A stretch of DNA of 64,000 nt from Cunninghamia lanceolata (taxonomy: Eukaryota > Streptophyta > Pinopsida > Cupressales > Cupressaceae): contig BSBN01000039.1 in the NCBI GenBank assembly GCA_027924645.1, positions 20,806,001-20,870,000 on the forward strand, read 5' to 3'. The notes under the pieces are model-generated. The model searched no databases. It had not been told where the DNA came from and saw only the letters and a list, made by a program, of their open reading frames with translations. Shown here piece after piece: positions 1 to 12,000 of this stretch. The stretch's first letter is position 1, and every line of letters starts with the position of its first letter. The position numbers and the translations under genes are program-made.

Positions 1-429
1 TCCTACCATCCTATCATCATCCCATTGTCATCATCCTAATCCTATCATAAGTCCTATCGTGATAAGCATTGTCATGAAAAATCCTAAGTACTATACCTAG
101 AATGGGGCATGTTATTCCCATGCAACATAGCCTTTGGAGATCACATCCTCGCTCCCTTATAATGCATACATCCTTTGTCACCTATCCCCTTATCCATCCA
201 CCTATCATGAGTCTTCCATCCCATCCACTATGGCTTATTCTTCTACCTATCTATCTATCATAAACTTGCCATTCCATTCACCCATCCTTTTATCCATCCA
301 ATCCCACCTATCTACATCATAGCACCTAGACATGGTCCTCCCTTGTCATTGGTATCTAGCATAAAGGCTACACAAATTGTGAATCCATTGACATCTCAAA
401 TATCCCAAAAATCCAAAAAATCATAAAAA

Positions 430-650
430 GTCCTAAAAAAACTCCAAAAAAATCATAAAACGTCCTAAAAAAATACAAAACAAATCATAAACTGTCCTAA
501 AAAAACCCAAAAAATTATAAAATGTCCTAAAAAAAATCCAAAAAAAAAAGAAAAAGTCCTAAAAAAATACAAAAAAATCATAAATTGTCTTGAAAAAAAA
601 TCCAAAAAAATCATAAAAAGTCCTAAAAAAATACAAACAAATCAAATATC
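430..650. repeat. Minisatellite, about seven units of about 32 bp
   Basis: The anchor GTCCTAAAAAA (one unit GTCTTGAAAAA) recurs at about 430, 462, 494, 524, 556, 587 and 620, that is every 30-33 bp. Each unit continues with an A-rich stretch and TCATAAA. It lies inside the non-coding tail of the LTR element. Confidence 0.85.
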
Positions 651-654
651 CAAT

Positions 655-1410
655 AAAAATACGAGCAATAAAATCAAATCAATCTAATAAATTCTTCCAA
701 TCAATCAAATCAATTCTTCTAAATCCATCAAATCAATTCTTTAGTCAATTCAATCATCAAAATCAAATCAAATCAAATCAATCATTTCATCCAATCATCA
801 ATCAAACCAATCACTTCATCCAATCATCAAGATCAAATCAAATCAATCCAATCAAACCTAATCAAATCATCAAAATCCAATCATCAATCACATTAATCAA
901 ATCATCAAAAAATCTAATCTATCCCAAACAATACATAACTCGATCAATCCACTCATCACTAATCATCACCATCATCAATAAAACACAAATCAAAACTACA
1001 TCTCATCTCTATTGTTAAGTGCCTTGATCCCATGGACACGGGTATGTAGGTAGTCTAGAGTATGAAGGAGGTGCCCAGATTCAGGCACAAATGTTATTCC
1101 TCTTTCTTCTCTCATCATTTTCTTCTATCATCTATCTCCATCAATTCATCTATCTTTCAAAACAATTCTTCCAATCAATCACTCAAACCAATTCTTCAAT
1201 CACTTCTTCCATTCATCCTTATCAAATCACTTCCTCAAATAATCAATCCATCACTTCTTCTTCATCAATCATTCCATCCAATAAACTCAAATGCAAGTCT
1301 TCCTTTATCCATACCAACCAAGTCAATCAAGCTTAGCAAATTATCCAATCACATCCTCGGTCTTGATCCTAGCCTTCTTGTAAACCCAATCAATCATCAA
1401 TCATCCTTGT
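655..1410. repeat. Low-complexity ATCAA/CAATC-rich tract
   Basis: Irregular iterations of ATCAAATCAATC and CCAATCATCA dominate 655-905 and resume at about 1140-1410. ORFs here (for example 1062-1415) encode Ser/Ile/Asn/Gln-rich low-complexity peptides and are not credible genes. Part of the same retrotransposon tail. Confidence 0.7.
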
Positions 1411-2120
1411 GTTGATCTAGGGATACATCGTTCCCCACCATGACAACACTATCATCATCATCATCATTAATAAACAATAAATCATTGATTTACAGTTAGA
1501 CAGGGGCAATACCTTGTTTGTTTTTGAATCATTTGTGCATGCTTGCTTTCTTGCTTGTGTGTGTTATCTTTCTATCTTGCATTTGTATCGCATCAGTATC
1601 ATTACAACTAATATCATATCTTTTATCTTGACAAGATTGTATTAGTCTATAATACATTGGATACTTGACACCTTGGTCTTTATACCTGGTGCATAATATC
1701 TAGTGCTATATCAAATATAAGGATTGTAAATCTCTAATTTTGTATGCAACCATCTGAAGTTGCCTTCACCATCCATTTTTCACGTGATTGATCAAGGATT
1801 TCATCATTGTTCTTCTGATCATCATTCTCTTCATCTTCATCATCATCCTCTTCATCCTATCAAACAAGTATGTTAGACATACATCACCCTAATTTTTCTT
1901 CTGAACCAAAACCCTAATTCTTCTGTTTCATCCCCTCTTTCACCCGCATCAACCTTAGCTTTTCATCCTTTTGTCATCTTATCGCGAGTCAAACCCATCC
2001 CTTCCCAGTAGTCTGGTTTTCCTCTCAAGGGGACATCATCTACCAGTTTCACTAGGGCATAGCCTGTTTATCTAACGTATCATATCTTCTTTGAAACAAC
2101 GCCCTAACGGAGATTGTCTC

Positions 2121-2134
2121 AAAGAGGGGCAAAA
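2121..2134 (+). other. Polypurine tract (plus-strand primer) of the LTR element
   Basis: AAAGAGGGGCAAAA abuts the LTR start TGTAGACACC. The same tract occurs in inverse orientation at 30830-30844, next to the 3' LTR of the related minus-strand element, which supports the assignment. Confidence 0.85.
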
Positions 2135-2214
2135 TGTAGACACCCAAAATTGGCCAAATCTATGTTGTCTAACACATTTGTAATAAACAATCTCATTTTC
2201 TTCTATATCCCCAT

Positions 2215-2480
2215 AATTAATTAAATAAATTTAATTTATTTAATTAATTTCCTTATTCTTCTATTCTCTATTAATAATTAAATAATTTTAAATTATTTAA
2301 TTATCTCATTCTTCTTCTAAGAAAAATAAATAAAATCCATATTTTATTTATTTCTCCTACCATGCAAATAAATTAAGTAAATTTAATTTATTTAATTTAT
2401 ATCTTTATTCCTCCAATATCTAAATAATGAATTAAATAAACTTATTTATTTTATTTATTTGCCCACTTTCTATTTTCCTC
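2215..2480. repeat. Array of AT-only palindromes inside the LTR
   Basis: At least four consecutive inverted repeats built from A and T: arms AATTAATTAAATAAA/TTTATTTAATTAATT around 2216-2250, TAATTAAATAATT and its complement around 2272-2302, AAATAAATAAAAT and its complement around 2326-2356, and a fourth at about 2367-2402. Equivalent arrays lie in both LTRs of the 29827-47790 element. Confidence 0.8.
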
Positions 2481-2718
2481 TCAACTTGCAAGTGACCATG
2501 AAGATAGCAACAAATCAAAAAGCAAGATATGGGAAAGTTTCAAAATAGAAAAATCAAGTGATCTCCACCAAGAAGATAGAAACAACCAATTTTGAAAAAA
2601 GAAACCTCATCCTCTCAAGGACACATGGCATGTGCACATTTATTTCCTCTCTCTCACTCGTTCTCATCCATCGATCTCTACTTTTTCTCTCCACTGTTGA
2701 TCGTTTATCTTGCCAGTC

Positions 2719-2726
2719 TATAAAAA
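2719..2726 (+). promoter_or_regulatory. LTR TATA box
   Basis: TATAAAAA in the sequence AGTCTATAAAAACCC is a good plant TATA box, placed in the second half of the LTR where the U3/R boundary is expected. Transcription would start about 30 bp downstream. Confidence 0.6.
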
Positions 2727-3044
2727 CCCTCTCCTTCTCCCATTGTGGGGTTTGAATCTATTAACATCTACATTATCTTTATTCAAATCCATGAGCATCC
2801 TCACTAGCTTTCTCATTATCCTTGCATGTATCAAATATCTCTTGCACTTTTGATCATAATCATGGCAGCCTCCTCGATTTGGTTCACATGGAGAAGCAAT
2901 CCACAATAAAACCAAGAAATCGCAACACCCAAGTGAACTTGTTTCATTTGCATGTTTTGTATTTTTTATTTGGGTTAGATTTCTTGAGGTTTTGGGTTGG
3001 ATTTTGATCTAATCTTCTTTGATCTGCAAAATTTCCACCCATCA

Positions 3045-3570
3045 TAGGTACCACTGTGAACTCGTAGTGACCATATTGAGTCCTAAAAGTTGTTTTAGAG
3101 ATGTCCTCATCCTTAATCCACAATTGGTGATAGCTGGATCTAAGGTCTATCTTCAAGAGCACCGTAGCTCCTTTCATCTGATTGAAGAGCTCATCTATTC
3201 TTGGGAGTGGGTACTTATTCTTAATAGTAGCTTTGTTAAGCATCCTATAATCAATGCATAATCTCAATGTACCATCCTTCTTCTTTACAAAGAAAACTGG
3301 TGCACCCCATGGTGACACACTAGGTCTAATGAACCCTTGATTTAGCAACTCTTGCAATTGTGCTTTAAATTTATACAATTCTGTATTAGTCATACTGTAG
3401 GGTGCCTTAGATTGAGGCTTAGTCACTGGTAGCAAATCAATTGAGAAATCAAATTCTCTTTTCGGTGGTAACCCTGTCAACTCCACAGGGAATACATCTC
3501 AGAAATCTCTAAGGATTGGGTAGTCATTGAATGTTGGTTCTTCCTTGTCAAGGTCCTTTACTTGGATGTC
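3045..3570 (-). pseudogene. Ty3/gypsy reverse transcriptase, 5' half only, cut by LTR insertion
   Basis: The minus-strand frame encodes the N-terminal half of a Ty3/gypsy RT. Visible landmarks are the [18 protein letters not shown] leader, the [15 protein letters not shown] motif, [24 protein letters not shown], and [10 protein letters not shown] with the first catalytic Asp, ending at [11 protein letters not shown]. The following FG(L/I)xNAP and YxDD boxes are absent because the LTR at 2135-3044 interrupts the frame; the 24 or so residues that follow in the open frame are read from the LTR. The motif set is that of the chromovirus branch. The RT is not functional. Confidence 0.92.
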
Positions 3571-4015
3571 ATAAATGTCACACCCTTTCCTCTTGGCTTT
3601 CTTCAATTGCATAGCCGAGATTTGTCTAAGCTCTAAAGGTCTCTTAGTTCCATTAATTTCCACTTGATTTCCTAGGTCATCCAAACACCTAACAACTTTG
3701 TCTTCATAGTTTACTAGAGACTTATGTTCATCTAACCAATTGATTCCCAAAATTACATCATAAGACCCTAAAGGTGCTACATACATATTAACTTGCATCT
3801 ACAAACTAGGAAGCTCTAACTCACTGCATGCTAGACATGAGTCTACTCTCATTTCTGCTCTATTGTCATATTGTACCATCCAAGAGTTTTCTTTATGCCC
3901 AGGTCTAATAGATAACTTAGATACTACTCTAGGATCCACAAAACTGTCTGTGGCACCAGTATCAATCAAAATAGAAATAGGTAGTCCATAGATCTTACCT
4001 TGAAACTAAATAGGT
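3499..4015 (-). pseudogene. Ty3/gypsy retropepsin (protease) region
   Basis: Reading the minus strand, ILIDTGATDSFVDPRVV contains the DTGA active-site motif of a retroviral-type aspartic protease (about 3935-3985). It is followed downstream by GSYDVILGINWLDEH, the conserved C-terminal ILG motif (about 3735-3780). The two halves are separated by an in-frame TAG just before the ATG at 3798. The domain lies immediately upstream of the RT fragment, as expected for gag-PR-RT order. At least one stop makes it a pseudogene. Confidence 0.85.
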
Positions 4016-4019
4016 GTTG

Positions 4020-5300
4020 TCTGAAAGTTAGCTTTGTCAATTGTCCACTACGGCATGAATCTAATGTTGAGGTGCTCCTTGTTGGTTTTTATTTCCTCTT
4101 CCAGCTGATCTCTGTGGGCATGAATTAGAATAATGCTCTCCTCCACAAATATAGCATCCACCCTTAGGTGCTCTCTATCCTTCAGTTCTTTCCCTCTGGT
4201 TGTTGTTTTAGTTGTTATAGCCACCTCTTTTGTTGCCTCCATGTTGGTTTCCACCATTTCCATCCTGAGAGTTATTACCTCTCTTCAAATTCTTGATCTG
4301 TCGATTGCCATTACCTTGATTGTTATTATGTTGATAGTTTTGTTGATTATTCTTATTATAATTCTGTTGGTTATTTTGAGATCTTTTATTGGTAAACTTC
4401 ACATCTCTTTGCTTACAGTAACTGGTTACTTGTTGTAACTTCTACTCTTGCTTAATTGCTTTCTCAAATACTACATCCATAGTGAGTGGATTATGAATGT
4501 CTACCTCTGCTCCAATATGGGGCCTTAAGCCTAAAATAAACTTCCTAATCTGAAATCTCTCATTTGTCTGGTACTATGGAACATACTTAAGTAGATGCAA
4601 GAACCTCTCCCATACTTAAGTAGATGCAAGAACCTCTCCCAATAACTAGTTATAGACATACTTCCTTCAACCAAATTCTGAAACTTTGTCATCTTCTTGT
4701 CGAAAAAGAGTTGTGGTAACCATCTTTTCCTAAAAAGTTGCAGGAAAATCTTCCAAGTTATTTCACTAGGTAACAGTTTCTTATCTGCCTTCTCATTATC
4801 CCACCATGTTGCTGCTTCACCAGTCAACTAGTATGATCCCCACATTGCCTTCATGTGATCAAAAAGGTTTCAAAGCTCAAATTATTTATCTATTTCTATT
4901 ATCTATGCTTCAACTCTATCTCCAATTGTCTTTCCATCAAATTTAGGCAGTGATACCTTCTTGAGGTCTTTCCCCAACTCCTCTGCAATCCTTACTTGAT
5001 TATTAACATTAACTCCAGCCTCAGGAACTTGAACTTCTATCCTCAGATTCTCATTTGCATTAGTATCTCTTGGGTTTTCATTAGCATTTTACCCTCTAGG
5101 ATTCCCTTTGATCTCCCACTCAAGAGCATTCATCCTAGTATCCTGTTGGGTCAAGAGAGCAAGAATAAGGTCCAATCTTCCATCTTAATCATTATTAGCA
5201 TCCCCAAAATTCCCTGCATTCTGACCACCACGTGCACCTCCTCAGTTTCTTCCATTTTGACTTCCTAATCCTTCACTATGATCAGTGTTTCTAGTATTCA
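4020..5300 (-). pseudogene. Ty3/gypsy gag remnant with nucleocapsid-like segment
   Basis: The minus-strand ORF at 4531-4827 contains MTGEAATWWDN and FRKRWLPQLFFDKKMTKFQNL, the conserved centre of plant gypsy gag (retrotrans_gag). An Asn/Gln/Gly-rich segment at 4208-4402 and a degraded CCHC-like segment at about 4080-4150 follow. Frames change repeatedly. One cause is visible: a 29-bp tandem duplication at 4582-4639, which is not a multiple of three. The N-terminal gag continues in fragments to about 5300. Decayed, non-functional. Confidence 0.8.
4582..4639. repeat. 29-bp tandem duplication within gag
   Basis: CATACTTAAGTAGATGCAAG plus AACCTCTCC occurs twice head to tail (4582-4610 and 4611-4639). 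The added 29 bp shift the gag frame. Confidence 0.9.
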
Positions 5301-5375
5301 TGATGGATTTAATCTACATCAAGTTGGCAACTTAGCATAATAGTCCCAAAAAGAGTCCCTAGTATTCAACCTAGA

Positions 5376-5387
5376 GCTCTGATACCA
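5376..5387 (-). other. Primer binding site, initiator Met-tRNA type
   Basis: The minus strand reads TGGTATCAGAGC, the classic plant retrotransposon PBS complementary to the 3' end of initiator tRNA-Met. It is separated by two bases from the end of the 5' LTR (…GAGAGTCTTTACA on the minus strand). Confidence 0.93.
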
Positions 5388-5389
5388 AA

Positions 5390-8300
5390 TGTAAAGACTC
5401 TCAAACTATCACAAAAGTAAATAAAGTAAATAATCCATTTAAATTACAAAATCACAATATCCAAAGTAAATTAATGATGTAATTAATCTGCTTAATTATA
5501 ACTTCACAAGTAAATGATAAATCTCATAAAAATGAATCAATACATGTCAATAAATCTTACAAAATTTCATGCTCAATCCAGGTAAAAGCACTATAAAATA
5601 ATATACAAATTCCATCAGCAATCATGCCATAAATACATCCAGTTATAATAATCATGTACAACAAGTATAAATCAATCAATACACTCTCAAGTTGCCATGA
5701 ACCAAGTGGTTCTCCTATGAGCCGAGAGACGGGAACATGACCTAGGTGCTTTTCCAGCCAACTATGAATCAATTACACTTCCCCAGATCCCTTCATGAAA
5801 CGAAGGAAACCCATCCCTGCATGAAATGTCTAGCTACCTAGAAACAACTAGAAGGAGGGACACCCGATGCAACCTTATGTCTAATGTGTAATTCTAAATA
5901 ATGAAATACAGATTGTCTCACAACAAGATGTGGTAGAGATATATATGAATAAGTTTTCTAGACAAAATATTCATCTATTTAAATGACAACTCGATTAGAT
6001 CTAATCTTTTAAAACATAGTAACTGGTCAATTCCTGAAAAGAGGAAAAGCCATCTCTGATAATCCACATTCGGCATCCTAGTCCAAAAGTAACCCAATAA
6101 CATTCCTAGATAAAAATCTACTTTCTTTCCCCAAGAAATAATAGAATAAAAGAAGTAAAGAGAATAATATCACCCAATTCTCCTAAAAACCCTTTGTAAA
6201 TTCCCTTTCAAAGCAACAAATATGCAAACACACTTTCCACAAGTAATAAGAAGGACATCATTCATTCATTCATTTACTTATTTATGCAAGTATGAGTCTA
6301 TAAACTGGTTATAATCCTTAATTTCAATTCACTGTCTAAGAAGGTTTGAAGACTATTCAATGTTAAACTCTTTCCAACCAATATTGTTTCATGATTTAAA
6401 CAATTCATAGATTCTTTAATAAGAGTTTAAGACTAATTTTAGAATTAAATAAGCATAGGTAGTAATCAAAAAATTTAGTTGTCTCTGTTCTAAAGGTTTT
6501 AAAGAGTGTTTAAATTAAGCTACAGAAGCATAACTTCAAGCTATAGGAACTTATATCAAGCTACCAAATTCAAAGTAAGTCGACTATAGGAACTTGTAAG
6601 TTAGATTTATAGAAGCAGAGCATTTCTGCTACAAGAAACACAGTAATAAAATAGATAAAAGGCATTTGCATGAGTAATTAATTCACTACTACAAGAGTTT
6701 AGCAAGAAAACTAATACAAAACAAGAGACTATGATAGGATTACAAACAAGTTTTTGTGATAGTAAAAATAACAAAAGCTATAGGTAATATCATATCCAAT
6801 AATGTTTGAGCTGCGAAGAGGAAATAAATAATGCCGACTGGAGTTTGCAAGGCTGTTGAGAATGCAATACAGACCAGACATTTTTAGCTAACTTTAGTGG
6901 ATAAAATAGTGAGAGTTTTCAAAGACAGAGGATAGGTTGTTTCATGAACTGTAGTAAAGAGTTGAATCCAAAGTAAACGTAGGCATGAGCTAAATTAATT
7001 AGTGGCTAAGGATAATGGTAAGTTCCTAAATTTGTTTGTAGGCTAACATTTTTGACATGCTGATGGCATAGATAGATCAGGTTGATGGCATAAAAGGGGT
7101 CATTTTGTGCCCAGATCAGTCTAGACATGAGGGTAGTCGATCCTTAGTCTGACATGGAAGAGATAAAGTAGGTGATAGGGAGAAATAGTTCTTTAAGCAA
7201 GCAAAAATAGAAAACACAAACTAGCCATTTACATTATAATGCAGGTCAGGGAAAGAATAGAGCACAAGCCAAATAATAATCATGGTTTTTAACAGTATTT
7301 CCACCTTAAATTAATGCAACACAAGGAAAAATACCTATTATAAAATGCTTGCTAAGGGTTGAATCCTCTACTGATGTCGCTACCTTTCCTGCCTCCTGTT
7401 GTTGCCAAAATCATGATGTTTTCCCTATTGTGACTGCTCTGATTTCTCCTCTCTCAGTCACTTAGAAAAGAATGATGGTAATTTCTTCTGCTATCTATTG
7501 TTTTAATAAAAAACTCTTCTAATATTGGCATTGGAAATTTAGGTTTTCCTTTTGTTTTTTATTAACTGAAGATATTATTTTTGTTTGCATGAGTTTGCAA
7601 TTAGAAAAGCTCTCTAAAAATAAATAAAATAGATTTATTTAATTTTTTGGCTTGCATGGCTGATTATCATTCTTTTTAATTCTTTTATTAGAATTCTAAA
7701 TATAATAAGTGTTATTAATATAATTTATTCATTTTCAATTTACATAATTACTTTAATATCAAAACAAGAAGATTTTCTATTAATAATAAAAAAATAATAT
7801 ATATAAATCTATTTTAATTAACTATAATTGAATAAGTCTAATTTAAATATTGTCTTCCAAACATCCATATTTATTTAAATAAGAAAACATTTATTTATTA
7901 AATAACATAAAATATATCCATATGTATATACACCATTTAAAATAAATACTCCATTAAAATATAATTTGTAAAGACATTAATATTCATGACTAAATCAAGC
8001 ATTCAAAAAGGAACTTACTGCCGCAATTAAAACACAATATTTTCTAAGTATCTCACCATCCATCGCATTTATTATCCACACAATGAAGCATAAAAATAAG
8101 CCATTCAAAATGCAACATGAGACTACGTGAGCGTGTGATTGCATCAGGGTTAACCATCCCAATAGTTCTTGCCAAGTGGCTAGAACATCTCTACCTCAAC
8201 CATGTTCTCATCTTTGATGAGCACCTGCATTCATTCGTACTCCACTCAACATTAATAGGTTAGTGCCTCAAAAACATAGCCGAAGAAAAACATCATAATC

Positions 8301-8470
8301 ACATCGATAATATTTAATATTTAAATCAACTTTGCAATTTACACAATTATAATTTCATGATAATTACCTTCACACACTTGTAATTTACTCAAAGTAAAAC
8401 AACCATAGTAAATGTTCACTAATCTAAAATAATTATATAGCCCATAAAAATGAGATGTGATAGTTTGACA
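5390..8470 (-). mobile_element. 5' LTR (about 3.08 kb) of the chromovirus-type element
   Basis: On the minus strand the LTR runs from TGTCAAACTATCACATC (8470) to GAGAGTCTTTACA (5390), directly beside the Met-type PBS. Termini TGT...ACA are inverted. A 3-kb LTR with a Met PBS and this RT type fits the Tekay/Del-like chromoviruses, by knowledge of the family only. No coding capacity is seen. The second LTR is outside the window, so age and TSD cannot be measured. The right boundary is supported by the abrupt start of an unrelated gag at 8471. Confidence 0.8.
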
Positions 8471-10362
8471 TTATGATTTTGTTGTTCATTCTTAACTAGG
8501 GGACAATTTGCAAGCACAACTCTAGGCTGGTCTCTAGGTTGGTGTTGATTGTGCTCATGGGTCAAAGAGATATTAGGTAAGGCCTTTTACAACAAGTATT
8601 TTTGGCCTAGAAGAGACAATGAATCCCACATAAACATGCTTACATTTGCTTTCTTCATATGCTCTAAAATATTGAAAGGAAAAGTACCAACCTTTGGTTG
8701 TCCTCTTGGAACAACAAGATCCACTTCTTGTTGTACTGGTTGTGACTGCCCTCTTGGCTGATCTATGTTTCGAACAAGCTGTCCTCTTGGTAAAACTTGA
8801 ACATCGGGTGGTTGTGATGATCTAGTAGCACCTTGTTGGCTTGTTTGAGCCTGATTCTATCCTCTACTAGGTTGCTATCCTATATCAATGGCTCTCTTTT
8901 TGGCCCTTGTATTGGTTGCTATGGATTGGGTTAATGGGTTTTACCCCTATGTATGATTTACCCCACAGAACTACTCACCTTGCCAATTCATAAATGTTGC
9001 ATCAAGCTGGTCCTGTTCAGGATGAGAAACCTATTGTTGTAGATTTTCTTGTGCTATGTTTAGCTAGATAGAAGTGTTATTTTGCACCATTAAGGCCTAA
9101 TTTATCATGCCATTTGAGAAAGTTGATTGGTTATGTGGCTGGTTGCATGGGTAACACCAGTCATACTCTTGTGCCATATTATTCTGAATGGGAACTAACT
9201 CCCTGAAAGAGTTGGCAGTATGCTAGGTATAAGGTTGATATGGTCTTGTGTTAAAATTTCTTCTTTGGCCTTGGTTATTAGCCTAGTATGGAGGTCTATT
9301 TTGCTGGTTAGACTATTGTTGGGCCTGATATGGGGCCTAATAAGGTCTATAGACCTGATTTGGCTACTTTTTAATATTCACCAATTCATTGCCAATTATT
9401 TGTAATAGCCCCTTAATCTCCTAAAGCTTCTGGGATGGGGCTGGGACAGCTTTTGTTTGAGTGGTCACTTGATAATTTAGAGTTGGTACAGAAGGTATAG
9501 CAGCTATAGGTGGGATTTGCAATGGGACAAGTGGTTGTACCTCTGGGAAAATAGGTAATGGTGGTCTAGGGGCTATCTTACTAGCCTGAATTAGGTTGTT
9601 TTTAGCCTTTATGGCAACATCATAAGCATTTGACAGTGTTGTACCACCCATTGATTGAACCATTACTACAATATCACTATTTAAAGCTTTAAGAAAGTAC
9701 AAGAAAGCATGATTGGCAGTAGGCCTTACTGTTATTTGTATTATGTCCCAAGTCCTTTGAAAATGGAAGTTGAAATATGCCATGTGCTCTTGTGGAGCTC
9801 TCTTTATTGTACTCAGTTGTTCAACCAATGATAGGTTGTCTGACTTACCTTCAAATTGTGTATTCAATGCTTCACCCAATAGATCCCATGAAGTGATTGA
9901 ATTTATAGTTAATCTCCTAACTCAATGAAGTGTCTTACCCTTCAGAGATGCAACCAAAACTCTCACTACAACATTCTCCTACGTTATATGATGGACTGAA
10001 CACAAAGTATCCACATCCTTAATATGTTCGATGGGAGTAGTTTGATCTTCACCGGTGAAAAAAGGTAAGCTCCTAAGAGCTGCTACCAGAATATCATCAT
10101 GTTGTGCAAGCTACAACGGGCTGCCACCATTAAATGTCATAAAAGGTATATGTCTTGCCATTGGTGGAGGTTGAGGAGATTGTACTTGATTATTTAGTAC
10201 TTGATTTCTTTGAACAAACCCTACAGGCCTAAGATTTGGAGGAGTAGAATGGGTTCTTCCTGTTGTACTAGGGGCTCTCCTTGTTCTACCTCTTCTTCTT
10301 GGTGGTGATAGCTGCATGTACTCAAATAGAGCTAAACTTCCCCTTGTTTGTATTGTTCTCAT
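8471..10362 (-). pseudogene. gag of a second minus-strand Ty3/gypsy element, multiply broken
   Basis: Minus-strand frames, from right to left, give an N-terminus containing SPPRRRGRTRRAPSTTGR and MARHIPFMTFNGGSPL (10111-10362); a capsid domain with GEALNTQFEGKSDNLSLVEQ and MAYFNFHFQRTWDII (9421-9879); a Pro-rich linker; a Tyr/Asn/Gln-rich zone with a CxxC-like remnant (about 9150); three PRGQ repeats (about 8690-8800); and the pre-protease signature PFNILEHMKKA (about 8660). Several in-frame stops separate these pieces. The protease and everything after it are missing because the chromovirus LTR lies at this point. Non-functional. Confidence 0.8.
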
Positions 10363-10506
10363 GTGCTATATGCACTGGATCTGCAAAAAATTAGAAGAAT
10401 AGAGTCACCAGGTATGTTGTTTTCACCTCAAAAGATTGAAACTCTACTGCTCATACCAAGACAGCAAAGAAAAATGGTATTCAAGTGGCCTGAAACTTAG
10501 TTCAGA

Positions 10507-10524
10507 GTCCCACCGGGTGTGCCA
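10507..10524 (-). other. Primer binding site of the second gypsy element
   Basis: The minus strand reads TGGCACACCCGGTGGGAC, a PBS form familiar from plant gypsy elements. It lies about 150 bp upstream of the gag start, in the correct orientation. The tRNA species is not assigned. Confidence 0.75.
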
Positions 10525-10534
10525 AAAACTATTT

Positions 10535-12000
10535 TGATGAAGGATTGCACCCTTGTTAAGCACTAAGCCTACCAATCTCGCGACACATTGGATCACTTTC
10601 AGATTGTGGGTTGTCTATAATGAAAGTGAACCTCTAGAAGAGTCGGATCCCTTTAAAAGCCTCTTGGATCTGATATTTTTCAAGGAAAAGAGATAGAAAG
10701 GTAACTAATGAAATGAAAATGATCCTAAGACGTGATGTACCAATGATTATACTCTAACTTGCAACCTGATTCACAACTGTTTCACAATATATCTGCTCAC
10801 ACAAGTCAGTTTGGGCAATTTTAACACATAAATATTTCATAGAAAGGCTTGAAAACTTCTATCTTCTTTAAAGGAAAACTGGTATTTTCACAACTTGGAA
10901 TGATAAGAAAATCACTTGCACAATCGACAATCTTTGATAAACAACTACTTTTTCTATATAGATTCTTCAATGAATGAAACAAAAATTTGAAGGATTGATG
11001 TTTTAAACACAATAAATTTTCATCAAAATCATTCAAACAAGAACAAGACACCTGATTTTATTGAAAAATGGTAGGAATACATCTGTAATAACTATAAAAT
11101 ATGTTGAAAAATAACCTGCTATTGTATGAAAATCTGTAAAAATTGCTAAGTTACAATACTGAAATCTCTCTCTGCAATGTACAAAGGCAAGAATAAAAGC
11201 AAGAACTAAGAAAAAAGCACAAGCTTTTTCTCCTATAATACAAAAGATCTCTCCAAAAATCAATGGGAAGTCACCTCCAGTCAAACTAAAACTCTAGTTG
11301 ATGCATGAATAGGTTGGAAATAGATCCTCAACCTCGGGAATAGTCAACTCTAGTTGTTGGGCGAGAAAGAGGAAAATGCCTAAATTAGAGGGCTCATAAC
11401 TGCTCCAAATTGAGCTATTTTAGCTTTGAATTCCTATTCTCAAGGTGGGTGACCAAAAAGACTTCCAAAAATAGACTTGTTTGACCCAAAGTCAAAAATA
11501 GAAGCAAAATATCCTCATGCATGAGTTTCCAACTCCTGTTTGACTCATTTTCTCTTTTTGCATGCTTGGAAGGCAAAAATAAATTATTTTAACAAGTATT
11601 AAGGATAATCCATGTGTATGTTTTACCTTAATAGGTGTTATATGATTATCTCCTTTGGTTTTGTGTAACAAATATTGGGTAATTTATAAAATATTACCAT
11701 TAATAAGTGTTAAAATACAATATACTTGGCTTCAACTCATGTAAAAAAGAAAAAAGGGTTTACATGATTACAACTTGACTTATATCTCCTACCCTTAAAA
11801 AAAATATTATAAGGTTTATGATACTACCCCTTTTACCCTTAGCTTGTGAAAAGACCCCAAACATGCTCAATGATGCAAAAAAAAAAAGCTTAAGTCACAT
11901 GAAAAGACTTAAAAGGCCATCATAGTACTCTAGTTTCAAACCTTAATCATATTAAAAAGGTCAAAACCCTCATTATTTCCTTATTTCTCCCTTATTCTCC
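10535..12000 (-). mobile_element. Probable 5' LTR of the second gypsy element (outer boundary not found)
   Basis: Sequence to the right of the PBS should be the 5' LTR of the minus-strand gag element. A TG dinucleotide at 10535 gives a possible edge, about 10 bp from the PBS. No second copy exists in the window, so the far end is a guess; the composition changes to T-rich by about 12.0 kb. The two hydrophobic minus-strand ORFs (10821-11051 and 11033-11284) show no recognisable domain. Confidence 0.4.

Larger units (their letters stand above)
1..2134 (+). mobile_element. 3' internal tail of a pol-less LTR retrotransposon (LARD-like), left end outside the window
   Basis: No coding domain of gag or pol can be read in this C/T/A-rich stretch; the small ORFs are low-complexity. 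It is assigned to an LTR element because it ends in a purine tract directly followed by a TG-starting LTR. Blocks here also match, on the opposite strand, the tail of the element at 29827-47790: about 131-400 resembles roughly 32520-32700, 1415-1450 resembles 31270-31310, and 1500-1560 resembles 31080-31145. Both elements therefore belong to one family in which a long non-coding tail precedes the PPT. The rest of the element (5' LTR, PBS and any ORF) lies upstream of base 1. Confidence 0.7.
2135..3044 (+). mobile_element. 3' LTR (about 910 bp) of the pol-less element
   Basis: It starts TGTAGACACCC after the PPT and ends CACCCATCA. On the right, an antisense reverse transcriptase frame is broken off exactly at this point, so the LTR end is also the insertion point. 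Start and end resemble the LTR of the minus-strand element read in sense (starts TGTATACACC, ends CACCCATCACA). The target-site duplication cannot be checked because the 5' LTR is outside the window. Confidence 0.8.

Noticed and set aside
430..650. Regularly spaced repeats suggesting a CRISPR-like array
   Set aside because: Units are directly adjacent A-rich minisatellite copies with no unique spacers, in plant DNA.
1062..1415. 117-codon ORF, possible small protein
   Set aside because: Ser/Ile/Asn/Gln-rich translation of an ATCAA-type repeat; overlapping ORFs in other frames look alike.
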